Under the pieces are notes generated by a model. The model was not told where the DNA came from and searched no databases. It saw nothing but the letters and a program-made list of their open reading frames with translations. From an uncultured Pseudomonadota bacterium (GTDB lineage: Bacteria > Pseudomonadota > Gammaproteobacteria > Burkholderiales > Burkholderiaceae), in contig CAMLIZ010000084.1 in assembly GCA_946480245.1 (NCBI GenBank), forward strand, positions 1 to 19,037: 19,037 nt of DNA. Direction: 5' to 3'. Shown here in pieces: positions 8,440 to 15,890 of the stretch; position 1 is the first letter of the stretch, and the number at the start of each line of letters is the position of its first letter. A program made the position numbers and the translations under genes.

Positions 8440-9674
8440 TTCTTGAGTGCCACATGGCCCAGGTCCCACATCGGCAGGAACACGCCGAGCGCGAGGATCA
8501 GCACCAGCACGCCGAGGAAGACGATCATGATCGGCTCGATCTGCTGGGCCAGCGTCTTCAGCTCGTACTGCACCTCGTTGCTGTAGAGATCGGCCACCTC
8601 CTCCATCAGCTCGTCGACCGCGCCGGTCTCCTCGCCGACGCCGATCATCTGCAGCACCACCGGCGTGAACACGCCGGCCGCGATGGCCGCGCGCAGGATG
8701 GTCTCGCCGCGCTGCACGCCGTCGCGCATGCCTTCGATGCGCTTGGCCAGCCAGGCGTTGTCGGCCGTCTGTGCCACCACGGCCAGCGCCTGCTCCACCG
8801 GCACGCCGCTCTTGAGCGCGAGCGCAAAGCTGCGCGCAAAGCGCGCCAGCGTGGCCTTCTGCACGATCTTGCCGGCGATCGGGATGCGCAGCTGCGCGCG
8901 GTGCCAGGCCAGCCGGCCCTCGGGCGTGGCCTGCCAGTGCACGAAGGCCGCCGCCGCGGCCACGGCGCCCAGCAGCAGGGCCCAGCCGTACTGGATCGTG
9001 AAGTGCGAGGTGGCCAGCAGGATGCGCGTGGGCAGCGGCAGCTCGGCATTGAAGCTCTTGAACACGCCGGCGAACGCGGGGATCACCATCACGTTGATCA
9101 CGCTGATCGCGCCCACCATCGCCAGCATCACGAACATCGGGTAGCGCAGCGCCGACTTCACCTGCTGGCGCATGAACACCTCGAACTCGAGGTGCTTGAA
9201 CAGTCGCATGAACACTTCGTCGAGGCGCCCGGTCATCTCGCCCACACGCACCATCGCGACGAAGAAGGGGTCGAACACGCGCGCATGCTGCGCGAACGAC
9301 ATCGACAGCTCGATGCCCGACTCCAGGCTGCGCCGCACCTCGGCCAGCGTGTCCTTGAAGCTGCGGTTCGCGGCCGACTCCTGCAGGCCGAGCAGCGCGC
9401 GCAGGATCGGCACGCCGCTGCGCAGCAAGGTGTTGATCTGGCGGCAGAACAGCATCAGGTCGACCATCGTGACCTTCGGCTTGAACCAGGCGCGCCAGTC
9501 GAGCTCGGGCGAGGCGCTGCCGCTGGCAGCGGGCTTGTCGTCGTCGGCGCTGATGTGCAGCGGCGTCACGCCGCGCGCCAGCAGCAGGTCGGCCACCGCG
9601 GCCGCACTCGCGCCTTCGAGCGTGCCGTTGACGGCACCTGCGGCAGAGCGGCCGGAGTAGGCGAAGCGCGGCAT
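8436..9674 (-). CDS. mshG: MSHA biogenesis protein MshG (GspF/PilC-type platform protein)
   Basis: A 412-residue polytopic inner-membrane protein of the GspF/PilC family that couples the assembly ATPase to pilin insertion. It starts with the usual MPRFAYSGR motif and has two T2SSF repeats (about residues 72-195 and 273-395). Each has the pattern F.RQ...LL.SGVP or F...LALKSGVPVEQAL and a GE.TG motif (VRVGEMTGRLDE; IGVGEETGAVDE). Membrane segments are visible at about 177-200, 228-246 and 380-402. The ATG at 9674 is chosen for the conserved MPRF start; the frame is open 10 codons further to a TTG but that part comes from the adjacent repeat. No Shine-Dalgarno precedes it because the upstream 92 bp are a GC-rich repeat-like spacer. 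Confidence 0.92.
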   Translation of the reverse strand: MPRFAYSGRSAAGAVNGTLEGASAAAVADLLLARGVTPLHISADDDKPAASGSASPELDWRAWFKPKVTMVDLMLFCRQINTLLRSGVPILRALLGLQESAANRSFKDTLAEVRRSLESGIELSMSFAQHARVFDPFFVAMVRVGEMTGRLDEVFMRLFKHLEFEVFMRQQVKSALRYPMFVMLAMVGAISVINVMVIPAFAGVFKSFNAELPLPTRILLATSHFTIQYGWALLLGAVAAAAAFVHWQATPEGRLAWHRAQLRIPIAGKIVQKATLARFARSFALALKSGVPVEQALAVVAQTADNAWLAKRIEGMRDGVQRGETILRAAIAAGVFTPVVLQMIGVGEETGAVDELMEEVADLYSNEVQYELKTLAQQIEPIMIVFLGVLVLILALGVFLPMWDLGHVALKK

Positions 9675-9678
9675 ATCA

Positions 9679-9760
9679 GGCGGCCGGCCGCCGGGCCGCC
9701 CCAAGGCCGGCCAGCCCCCTCGGGGGGCAGCGCAGGCGCGAAGCGACCAGCGGGGGGGCC
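9679..9760. repeat. GC-rich intergenic repeat-like element between mshE and mshG
   Basis: The mshE-mshG spacer contains a perfect 14-bp palindrome (GGCGGCCGGCCGCC, 9679-9692), a hairpin of GCCCCC and GGGGGC around a 3-base loop (9714-9728), and a run of seven G (9752-9758). The order (CCGCCCCAAGG, then CAGCCCCCTCGGGGGGCAG, then GCGAAGCGACCAG) resembles short repeats I recall from intergenic spots in Burkholderiales genomes; this resemblance is from memory and was not searched. It interrupts an otherwise compact operon and leaves mshG without a Shine-Dalgarno, so it could act as a processing or attenuation site. Confidence 0.5.
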
Positions 9761-9766
9761 GTCATC

Positions 9767-11476
9767 TCACTCGTCCAGCTGCGTGGGGGTGGGCAAAGCC
9801 ACGGGGTGGGGCGGGCGGGCCGGGGGGTACACGGGCACCGCGGGGCGGCGCCGCGGGTGGCCGCCCCGCGGGGGCCGCGCCGCCTGCTGGAACGCCGCGG
9901 GGTCACCGTGGTTCATGGCCTCCACCAGCGTCTGCGTCATCTCCACGAATTCGTACACGCCGGTGCGCCCGGAGAAGCCGGTGTCGTTGCAGGCCGAGCA
10001 GCCGCGGCCACGGTGGAACTGGTGCGCGTCCACCTGGTCACCCAGCTCCTGGTGCAGCCACTCGTGCTCATGCGCCTCGGGCCGCACCGCCTCGCTGCAG
10101 TGCGGGCAGATCACGCGCACCAGGCGCTGCGCCAGCACCAGCTGCAGCGACAGCGCCACCATGTAGCGCGGCACGCCCATGTCGATCAGGCGCAGGGGCG
10201 TGCTGAGCGCGTCGTTGGTGTGCAGCGTGCTCAGCACCAGGTGGCCGGTGAGCGCGGCGCGCATGCCGATCTCGGCGGTGGTCTGGTCGCGCATCTCGCC
10301 CACCAGCACCACGTCCGGGTCCTGGCGCAGCGCGGCGCGCAGCACGCGGTCGAAGCTGAGGTCGATCTTCTCCATCACCTGCACCTGGTTCAGGCCGGGC
10401 AGGCGGTACTCGACCGGGTCTTCGACGGTGATGATCTTGCGCTCGGTGCTGTTCAGCGAATTGAGCGCGGCGTACAAGGTGGTGGTTTTGCCGCTGCCGG
10501 TGGGGCCGGTCACCAGCACCATGCCGCTCGGGCGCGCGATCGCGCGGCGCAGCGCCTTGTCCACGCGCGCCGGCATCTTCAGGCCTTCCAGGCTGAGGTT
10601 GCCGCCCTGCTGTGCGAGCAGGCGCATCACCACCGACTCGCCGAACTGCGTGGGCATGGTGGAGATGCGCACGTCGACGTTGGTGGCACGCAGCTTCACG
10701 TGGAAGCGGCCGTCCTGCGGCAGGCGCTTCTCGGAGATGTCCAGCCCCGACATCAGCTTCAGGCGCAGCGCCACCGCCACCGCGATCTTGGGGTCGGCCT
10801 CGGTCTGCACATGCAGCACGCCGTCGATGCGAAAGCGGATGCGCAGGCTGCGCTCCTGCGGCTCGATGTGGATGTCCGATGCGCGCGTACGCAGCGCCTC
10901 CTCGAACACCGAGTGCAGCAGCTTGACGACCGGTGCGTCCTCGGTGGTGGCGCTGTTCAGGCCGAGCAGCTCGCCGAACTCGTCCTGCACCTGGCCGATC
11001 TCGGTGGTCAGCGCCTGCGCCAGGCCGGCGATGGCCTCGGTGTTGTGGTACGAGCGGTCGATCGCCGCCAGCAGCTGGCTCTCGGCCGCCACCGCCAGGT
11101 CGATGTCGCGCTTGAGCAGCCGCGTCAGCTCGTCGTAGGCGGCCAGGTCGGTGGGGTCGGCCATCGCCACGCGCACGCCCTGCGGCGTGTCCTCCAGCGG
11201 CAGCGCGCGCAGGCGGCGCGCCTGCACTTCGGGCAGCAGCTTGGCCACCTCGGGCTTGAGCTTGCGCGGGTCCAGCTCGACGAAGGGCGCGTTCAGCTGG
11301 CGCGCCAGCGCCTTCGCGATCTGCACCTCGGTGACCCAGCCGCTGTCGATGAAGATGCGGCCGAGCTTGCGGCCGCTGCGCTTCTGCTCGGCCAGCGCCT
11401 GGCCGACCTGGTCGTCGGTGATCAGCTGCTCGCGGACCAGCAGGTCGCCGAGGCGCACGCGTTCGGGGCGGGCCAT
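9767..11476 (-). CDS. mshE: MSHA pilus extension ATPase MshE (GspE/PilB family)
   Basis: A 569-residue hexameric cytoplasmic ATPase that powers pilin polymerisation. The N-terminal MshEN domain (1-145) carries two copies of the c-di-GMP-binding type motif: RLG..L....x..LxxQ at 8-31 and KLG..F...ALARQ at 37-60. The ATPase core shows Walker A (GPTGSGKTTT, 324-333), an Asp box (IITVEDPVEY), Walker B (DPDVVLVGEMRD, 386-397) and a His box (LSTLHTNDA). A four-Cys zinc motif (CPHC at 457-460, CSAC at 493-496) follows. The start has a good ribosome-binding site (AGGAG) overlapping the mshL stop. The last 35 residues (about 535-565) are abnormally rich in proline although the length and final QLDE fit the family, suggesting base-calling error or decay there. 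Confidence 0.93.
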   Translation of the reverse strand: MARPERVRLGDLLVREQLITDDQVGQALAEQKRSGRKLGRIFIDSGWVTEVQIAKALARQLNAPFVELDPRKLKPEVAKLLPEVQARRLRALPLEDTPQGVRVAMADPTDLAAYDELTRLLKRDIDLAVAAESQLLAAIDRSYHNTEAIAGLAQALTTEIGQVQDEFGELLGLNSATTEDAPVVKLLHSVFEEALRTRASDIHIEPQERSLRIRFRIDGVLHVQTEADPKIAVAVALRLKLMSGLDISEKRLPQDGRFHVKLRATNVDVRISTMPTQFGESVVMRLLAQQGGNLSLEGLKMPARVDKALRRAIARPSGMVLVTGPTGSGKTTTLYAALNSLNSTERKIITVEDPVEYRLPGLNQVQVMEKIDLSFDRVLRAALRQDPDVVLVGEMRDQTTAEIGMRAALTGHLVLSTLHTNDALSTPLRLIDMGVPRYMVALSLQLVLAQRLVRVICPHCSEAVRPEAHEHEWLHQELGDQVDAHQFHRGRGCSACNDTGFSGRTGVYEFVEMTQTLVEAMNHGDPAAFQQAARPPRGGHPRRRPAVPVYPPARPPHPVALPTPTQLDE

Positions 11477-11488
11477 GCGCTCGTGCTC

Positions 11489-13069
11489 CTACTGTGCCGA
11501 CGCGGTGGGCGGCAGCGCGGCCGCAGGCCAGGCGTCGTCGCGGATCACCGTGGGCTTCATCAGGATCACCAGCTCGCGCTTGGACATCACCTTGGCGGTC
11601 TGGCGGAACAGCCCGCCGACCACGGGCGCTTCCGACAGGCCCGGCACGCCGGTGCGCTCGTCAGTGCTCGACTGCACCATCAGCCCGCCGATGGCCACGA
11701 ACTGGCCGTCCTTCACGCGCACGATGCTGTCGGTCTCGTTGACGGTGCTGGCCGCCAGCGGCAGGCGGAAGCTGCCGAGCGAGCCGAGGTCCAGGTTCTT
11801 CTGCTTCTCCACCACCGTGCTGATGGCAGGGTGCACGTGCAGCATCACCTCGCCGTTCTCGTCGATCTGCGGCGTCACGTCGAGCACGATGCCGCTGAAG
11901 AACGGCGTCAACGTGAGCGTGGGCGACGTGACGGTGTTGGTGCCGGTGGTGGTGGTGTTGCTGGTGATGCCGGTGACGAACAGCTCGTCGCTGCCCACCT
12001 TGAGCACCGCCTTCTGGTTGTTCAAGGTGGCGATGCGCGGGCTGGACAGCACCGACACGTCACCCTGCGTCTGCAGGAAGTTGAGCAGCGCAGCGAAGTT
12101 GGTGGCCTGCAGCGCCAAGCCGTAGAAGCCGCGGCTGGCCGCGGTGGTGAGCAGGCTTTGCGCGGGCGTGGAGGCGTTCTCGCCGGAGCTCAGCTGGCCG
12201 GTGTTGCCCAGCACGCTGCCGGGCGCCGCGCTGCCCACGGTGACCGCGGTGCGGCCGTCGCCGCCGAAGATGTGGCCGAAGCCGGCCCAGTTGATGCCGG
12301 TCTGCGCGTCCTTGTTGAGCTGCACCTCGACGATCTTGGCCTCCAGCATCACCTGGCGCTCGATCGAGATCTGCACCGCCTCCAGGTACAGCCGCACCTG
12401 GCGCAACTCGTTGGGCGTGGCCTTCACCACGATCACGCCGGCCGACGGGTTGAGCACCACGCTGCGGCCGCCCTCATGCCCCACCAGCGCATTCAGCGAC
12501 GCGTTGACCTCGCGCCAGAAGTCGGCGTCCGACGTGGTGCGCACGTGCGCGCTCTCGTCCTGCCGCGTGTTCTGGTTGCCGTTGCCGTTGTTGTTGTTCG
12601 AGCCGTTGTTGTTGCCTGCGTTGCCGCTGCTGCTGCCGGTGCCGCCGCTGGTGCCGCCGGCACCGCTTTGCGTGATCGAGCTGGAGCTCACCCACAGGTC
12701 CGACGCGCCCTGGCGCCGGCCCGGCAGGTAGCTCACCTTGAACAGCCGCGTCTGCACCGTGTTGGGCTGCACGTAGACGCGATTGCCCTCGATGCGGTAG
12801 TCGTAGCCGAACAGCTCGCGCATCGCCTCCAGCGCCTCGGGCAAGGTGCTGTCCTTCAAGGTGATCGACACATTGCCGGCCACCTCGGGCGACACCAGCA
12901 GGTTGTAGCGCGAGCCGGCGGCCATCTGCATGAACACCTGCGCCGCGGGCGCGTTGTTCACCGACAGGTCGAAGCGGCGTTCGTTGGGCGGGTCGATGGC
13001 GGCACTGGCCTGCAGCGCGGCGCACAGTGCACCGGCGGCCAGGGCCAGGCGCAGGGCGTGGCGGGTCAT
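11489..13069 (-). CDS. mshL: MSHA secretin MshL
   Basis: A 526-residue outer-membrane secretin that forms the pore for the pilus. A signal peptide spans about residues 1-23. An STN-type N-terminal domain (30-110, with VNNAPAAQVFMQMA) is followed by an Asn/Gly/Ser-rich linker (136-169), an N1-like segment (200-235) and the C-terminal secretin barrel (about 310-510). The barrel shows VSVLSSPRIATLNNQKA, VLDVTPQID, DGQFVAIGGLM, VPGLSEAPVVGGLFR and RELVILMKPTVI. The ATG at 13069 overlaps the mshK stop (ATGA) and has GGAGG nine bases upstream. I see no convincing lipobox. Its 3' end leads directly into mshE, 12 bp away, with no mshM or mshN between them. Confidence 0.93.
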   Translation of the reverse strand: MTRHALRLALAAGALCAALQASAAIDPPNERRFDLSVNNAPAAQVFMQMAAGSRYNLLVSPEVAGNVSITLKDSTLPEALEAMRELFGYDYRIEGNRVYVQPNTVQTRLFKVSYLPGRRQGASDLWVSSSSITQSGAGGTSGGTGSSSGNAGNNNGSNNNNGNGNQNTRQDESAHVRTTSDADFWREVNASLNALVGHEGGRSVVLNPSAGVIVVKATPNELRQVRLYLEAVQISIERQVMLEAKIVEVQLNKDAQTGINWAGFGHIFGGDGRTAVTVGSAAPGSVLGNTGQLSSGENASTPAQSLLTTAASRGFYGLALQATNFAALLNFLQTQGDVSVLSSPRIATLNNQKAVLKVGSDELFVTGITSNTTTTGTNTVTSPTLTLTPFFSGIVLDVTPQIDENGEVMLHVHPAISTVVEKQKNLDLGSLGSFRLPLAASTVNETDSIVRVKDGQFVAIGGLMVQSSTDERTGVPGLSEAPVVGGLFRQTAKVMSKRELVILMKPTVIRDDAWPAAALPPTASAQ

Positions 13070-13482
13070 GGTTGTTGTCCTCCGGCCAGCGTGGCCACCG
13101 GGGCGGGCGTGTTGCCCGCGGGAACGAGGTGTCGTTGCAGGTGCGCCGTGTCGAACAGCGACAGGCGCTCGATCCGGCCGTGCGCGTTGCGCAGCTGCAG
13201 GCCTTGCGTGTCGATCGCCACCACGGTGGCGGCGCCGAGCCGGTCGCCGACGAACAGCAGCTTGTTGTCGACCAGCGCCGAGGCAGGCCCGCTGCGCGGC
13301 ACCTGCACCGACTGCACGCGCAGCGGTGCGGGCGCCGCGGGTGCCGCAGCACGTGCCACGCCGGACGCGGGCGTGGCACTCCAGCCGGGTGGCCGCGTGG
13401 GATCGGCCGGCGGACTGGCGTGGGCCACGCCTGCCCACAGCGACGCGGCAGCGATCAGGGAGCAGGGCAGGCGCAGGTTCAT
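13066..13482 (-). CDS. mshK: MSHA biogenesis protein MshK
   Basis: A 138-residue exported protein. A signal peptide (MNLRLPCSLIAAASLWAGVAHA) precedes the DPTRPPGW motif typical of MshK and of GspC/PilP-like secretin partners. The remaining beta-rich domain (LRVQSVQ, ALVDNKLLFVGDRLG, VVAIDTQGLQLRNAHGRIERLSLF) matches the small periplasmic domain that docks on the secretin N-terminus. The ATG at 13482 overlaps the mshJ stop by one base (TGATG), so coupling is likely and the start is well defined; the long open frame upstream is shadow sequence. Expected role: connects MshL to the inner-membrane MshI/J platform. Confidence 0.87.
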   Translation of the reverse strand: MNLRLPCSLIAAASLWAGVAHASPPADPTRPPGWSATPASGVARAAAPAAPAPLRVQSVQVPRSGPASALVDNKLLFVGDRLGAATVVAIDTQGLQLRNAHGRIERLSLFDTAHLQRHLVPAGNTPAPVATLAGGQQP

Positions 13483-14192
13483 CAGATTTCCAGCCAGCCG
13501 CGGTCCAGGCTCAGGGTGTAGATACGCAGCGTGAGCACGACGGTGGGGTACTGATCCACCTTCATCGTCAGCCCGCCCCACAGCACGCGGCGCGGCATGC
13601 GTTCGAGCGCCTGCAGGTAGCCGATCAGCTCGGGCCAGCTGCCTTCGATCGTGAGTTCCACGCCATGTCGGTACAGCGCACCGCCCGCCGCCGGCGCGGC
13701 AGGCGCCCCGGGCTTGGCATCGGCGGGTTGCAGCAGGTCGGTCTGGCCGAGCGAGCGCAGCTCGCGCACCTTCACGCCGCCCTGGCGCGGCAGCATCTGC
13801 TCCAGCAAGCCCACCATGCGGTCGGCACCGACCAGCGTGTTCTCGTAGGCGCGCAGCGCGGCCGCACCGGCGCTCACGCGCTCGCGCACCTGCGCGGTCT
13901 CGGCCTGCAGCTGCTGGCGCTGCCCGGCGCCCAGCGCCTGCAGCCGCGCCAGCTCGGCCTGCGCCGTGTCGTGCTCGCTGCGCGCCGCGGCCAGGCGCAC
14001 GGTGGCGGCGCGCGAGCGCTCGAACGCGGGCGTGAGCCACAGCTTGTCGGCAAGCCAGTACGACAGCGCGCATGCCGCCAGCAGCAGCGCGACCCGTTCG
14101 CGCCGCGGGCGTGCATCGAAGTGCCGCGTCAGCCGCGTCACGCGGGTGCGCAGCGCGGCGCGTGCGTCGTCGACCAGCACCATCGGGTTCAC
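13482..14192 (-). CDS. mshJ: MSHA biogenesis protein MshJ (PilO/GspM-type)
   Basis: A 236-residue bitopic inner-membrane protein. A short basic cytoplasmic tail precedes one membrane helix (about 31-50, RVALLLAACALSYWLADKLWL), then a coiled coil (about 55-120) and a periplasmic ferredoxin-like domain (VELTIEGSWPELIGYLQALERMP ... LTMKVDQYPTVVLTLRIYTLSLD), the PilO/MshJ pattern. I start it at GTG 14192 because this codon overlaps the upstream stop (GTGA) and has a full GGAGG seven bases before it; an ATG three codons later (14183) is an alternative with no ribosome-binding site. The domain at about 145-160 is Pro/Ala-rich. Role: part of the alignment complex between ATPase and secretin. Confidence 0.88.
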   Translation of the reverse strand: MNPMVLVDDARAALRTRVTRLTRHFDARPRRERVALLLAACALSYWLADKLWLTPAFERSRAATVRLAAARSEHDTAQAELARLQALGAGQRQQLQAETAQVRERVSAGAAALRAYENTLVGADRMVGLLEQMLPRQGGVKVRELRSLGQTDLLQPADAKPGAPAAPAAGGALYRHGVELTIEGSWPELIGYLQALERMPRRVLWGGLTMKVDQYPTVVLTLRIYTLSLDRGWLEI

Positions 14193-14788
14193 CGCGCGGC
14201 CTCCGGCTGCGAGCGCAACGCAAATTCGGTGAAGCTGCCGCCGCCCTGGGCATCGGCTGCCTTGAGTTTGAGCTGCGCAAAGCTGCGCCCCTTGAACTGC
14301 GGCTCGGCAGTAAGGCGGCGCAGGTAGTCCGGCAGCACCGATACGTCGGTCATGCGGCCGTCGATCTCCAGCGCATTGCCGTCCGCACTGACGCCGAAGC
14401 CGGTGATCCACAGCGACGGATGCGCCTGCCGCGACAAGGCCAGCAGATACGGCGTGTAGCCCTCGGCGCGGCCGGCCACCTGCGACTGCAAGGTGGCCTG
14501 CACGCGGCGCTGGCCGGCGTCGAGCGCGCGCAGGCGGGCCAGCTCGGCCTCGGCGGCCGGCGCGGCCACCGCATCGCTCGTGGTCTTGATCTGCTCACGC
14601 GCGGCGAGCACGGCTTGCTCCACCCGCAGCGCCTCGGCCGAGCGGCGTGCGCTGGCGGCGTCCAGCGCGCTGGCCAGCAACCAGCCGGCGAGCAGCGTGG
14701 CGCCTACCGCCCATAGGCCGTGCTGCGCGCGCCAGCGCTCGCGCTGCGCGCGCAGGCCGTCGTGATAGAGGTTGATCTGCTGCGTCAT
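14189..14788 (-). CDS. PilN-like pilus assembly protein of the MSHA operon
   Basis: A 199-residue bitopic inner-membrane protein. The cytoplasmic N-terminus MTQQINLYHDGLR matches the conserved INLxx motif by which PilN-family proteins bind their PilM-like partner. A membrane helix at about 26-42 (WAVGATLLAGWLLASAL) is followed by a coiled coil (about 45-105) and a ferredoxin-like periplasmic part (PSLWITGFGVSADGNALEIDGRMTD). In some MSHA loci this protein is called MshI2 or is fused to MshI; here it is a separate gene, 6 bp after the mshI stop and overlapping the mshJ start. Role: couples the MshI actin-like protein to MshJ, MshK and the secretin. Confidence 0.85.
   Translation of the reverse strand: MTQQINLYHDGLRAQRERWRAQHGLWAVGATLLAGWLLASALDAASARRSAEALRVEQAVLAAREQIKTTSDAVAAPAAEAELARLRALDAGQRRVQATLQSQVAGRAEGYTPYLLALSRQAHPSLWITGFGVSADGNALEIDGRMTDVSVLPDYLRRLTAEPQFKGRSFAQLKLKAADAQGGGSFTEFALRSQPEAAR
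14200..14204 (-). promoter_or_regulatory. Shine-Dalgarno that fixes the mshJ GTG start
   Basis: GGAGG on the minus strand with a 7-base spacer (CCGCGCG) to GTG at 14192. It lies within the last codons of the PilN-like gene. It favours the GTG start over the ATG at 14183, which has only CCG and an overlap codon before it. Confidence 0.65.
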
Positions 14789-14794
14789 CGCGCG

Positions 14795-15751
14795 TCAGTC
14801 CGTGCGCAGCGCGGCGCCGATCGCCAGCAGCCAGGGCGCCAGCGCCGCGGGCTGCTGCAAGGCCGGCACACGGCTCAGGTCCAGAACCTCGGCCGCATCG
14901 GCCTCGGTGACGGGCACGTAGACCAGCTCGCGCACGTAGTCGCAGAAGGCGGTGCTGCCGCGCCCGGGCAGCACCTGCAGGCGCTCGAGCGAGGTTTGCG
15001 TGAACACGCGCTCGAAGCCGTCCAGCGTGCGCTGCAGTTCGAGGCCCGCGCGGTCGAACGCGGCCTGGCGCACGGCTTCGTCGGTATCGGCCAGCTGCGC
15101 GTCGGTGACGTCGATCTGGCGCGACAGCAGCAGCTCGCCGCCGAGCGTGATGACCAAGGTGCCGTGGCTGTCGCCCACCTGCAGCAGCGCATGGCTGCGG
15201 CCCGGCACCGCCAACAGTGCGCTGAGGTTGCGCAGCGCGGTTTCCGGCACGTCCAGCGCCTGCCAGCGCAGGCCGGCCTCGTCGGCCGCCTGCACCAGCG
15301 GGCGCAGTGCCGCATCCGGCGCCGCCACCGCGATCAGTGCCGCCTGGCGACGGTTGCTGGCCTCGGCCGGAACCTCCAGCACGTCCACGCCGGCCGTCTC
15401 GACCGGGAACTCGACCATGTCCTTCAGGCGCCAACGCACGGCCGCCCGCCACTCGACGCGCGGAACGTCCGGCGCGTCCATCGGCAGCAGCTGGTACTGC
15501 GCGCGCTGCAGCAGCGCCACGCAGCGATGGCGCCCCAGCGGCCCGGCGCGGCGCGCGTGGCGCAGTGCGTGCGCCACGTCGTCCCAGGGCTGCTCATGCA
15601 CCCAACGCACCGCCGGCTTGCCATCGCCCACGCGTTCGGCCAGCGCAAAGCGCGCCACCGCGCCTTGGGGCACGCAGGCGATCCAGCCGGGCTTGGAAGA
15701 AGGTCGACGAAAGACGAGCACGCAAGGCCCTCGCAGTGTTTGCCGGGGCAT
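14795..15751 (-). CDS. mshI: MSHA biogenesis protein MshI (PilM-like)
   Basis: A 318-residue cytoplasmic protein with no membrane segment. It has the layout of the PilM/MshI actin-like family: an early glycine-poor beta region (GWIACVPQGAVARFALAERV), the segment VEWRAAVRWRLKDMVEFPVE, the D/VLEVPAE and AALIAVAAPDAAL strands, a central RALLQVGDSHGTLVITLGGELLLSRQI strand pair, and a C-terminal SLERLQVLPGRG part. The ATG at 15751 (MPRQTLRGPC) was chosen over an in-frame ATG 80 codons upstream because the upstream residues are shadow sequence overlapping the divergent gene. It is the first gene of the operon and its promoter should lie in the 139 bp before it, but I see no convincing sigma-70 or sigma-54 match there. 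Confidence 0.85.
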   Translation of the reverse strand: MPRQTLRGPCVLVFRRPSSKPGWIACVPQGAVARFALAERVGDGKPAVRWVHEQPWDDVAHALRHARRAGPLGRHRCVALLQRAQYQLLPMDAPDVPRVEWRAAVRWRLKDMVEFPVETAGVDVLEVPAEASNRRQAALIAVAAPDAALRPLVQAADEAGLRWQALDVPETALRNLSALLAVPGRSHALLQVGDSHGTLVITLGGELLLSRQIDVTDAQLADTDEAVRQAAFDRAGLELQRTLDGFERVFTQTSLERLQVLPGRGSTAFCDYVRELVYVPVTEADAAEVLDLSRVPALQQPAALAPWLLAIGAALRTD

Positions 15752-15890
15752 GGTGCCGGCATAGCGAGGGCTTACAAGCGCGGAAAAGCGGGGGGAATGA
15801 AGCGCAAACCACGCTCGCCAGGGGGGCGCTGCCAACAAGTTGACGCAGCGGCGGCGCCAGACATCGAAACATCGAAACAACAGGGAAACC
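15752..15890. promoter_or_regulatory. Divergent intergenic region between mshI and a glycosyltransferase gene
   Basis: A 139-bp spacer that should carry the promoters of the msh operon (minus) and the glycosyltransferase (plus). The best plus-strand -35 candidate is TTGACG at 15840-15845, but the matching -10 is poor. A tandem 8-base repeat, ACATCGAA twice, lies at 15861-15876, just upstream of the plus-strand gene. No clear operator or terminator was seen. Confidence 0.4.

Noticed and set aside
3610..13534. Very long plus-strand open frames of about 784, 861 and 1242 codons opposite the msh genes
   Set aside because: Their products are Arg/Ala/His/Gly-rich with no domain pattern, and they lie wholly antisense to recognised msh genes; high-GC codon use removes stop codons from shadow frames.
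15800..15825. Possible sigma-54 promoter upstream of mshI (TGGC ... TTGC on the minus strand)
   Set aside because: The GG and GC pairs are separated by 12 bases instead of the required 10, and the rest of the match is poor.
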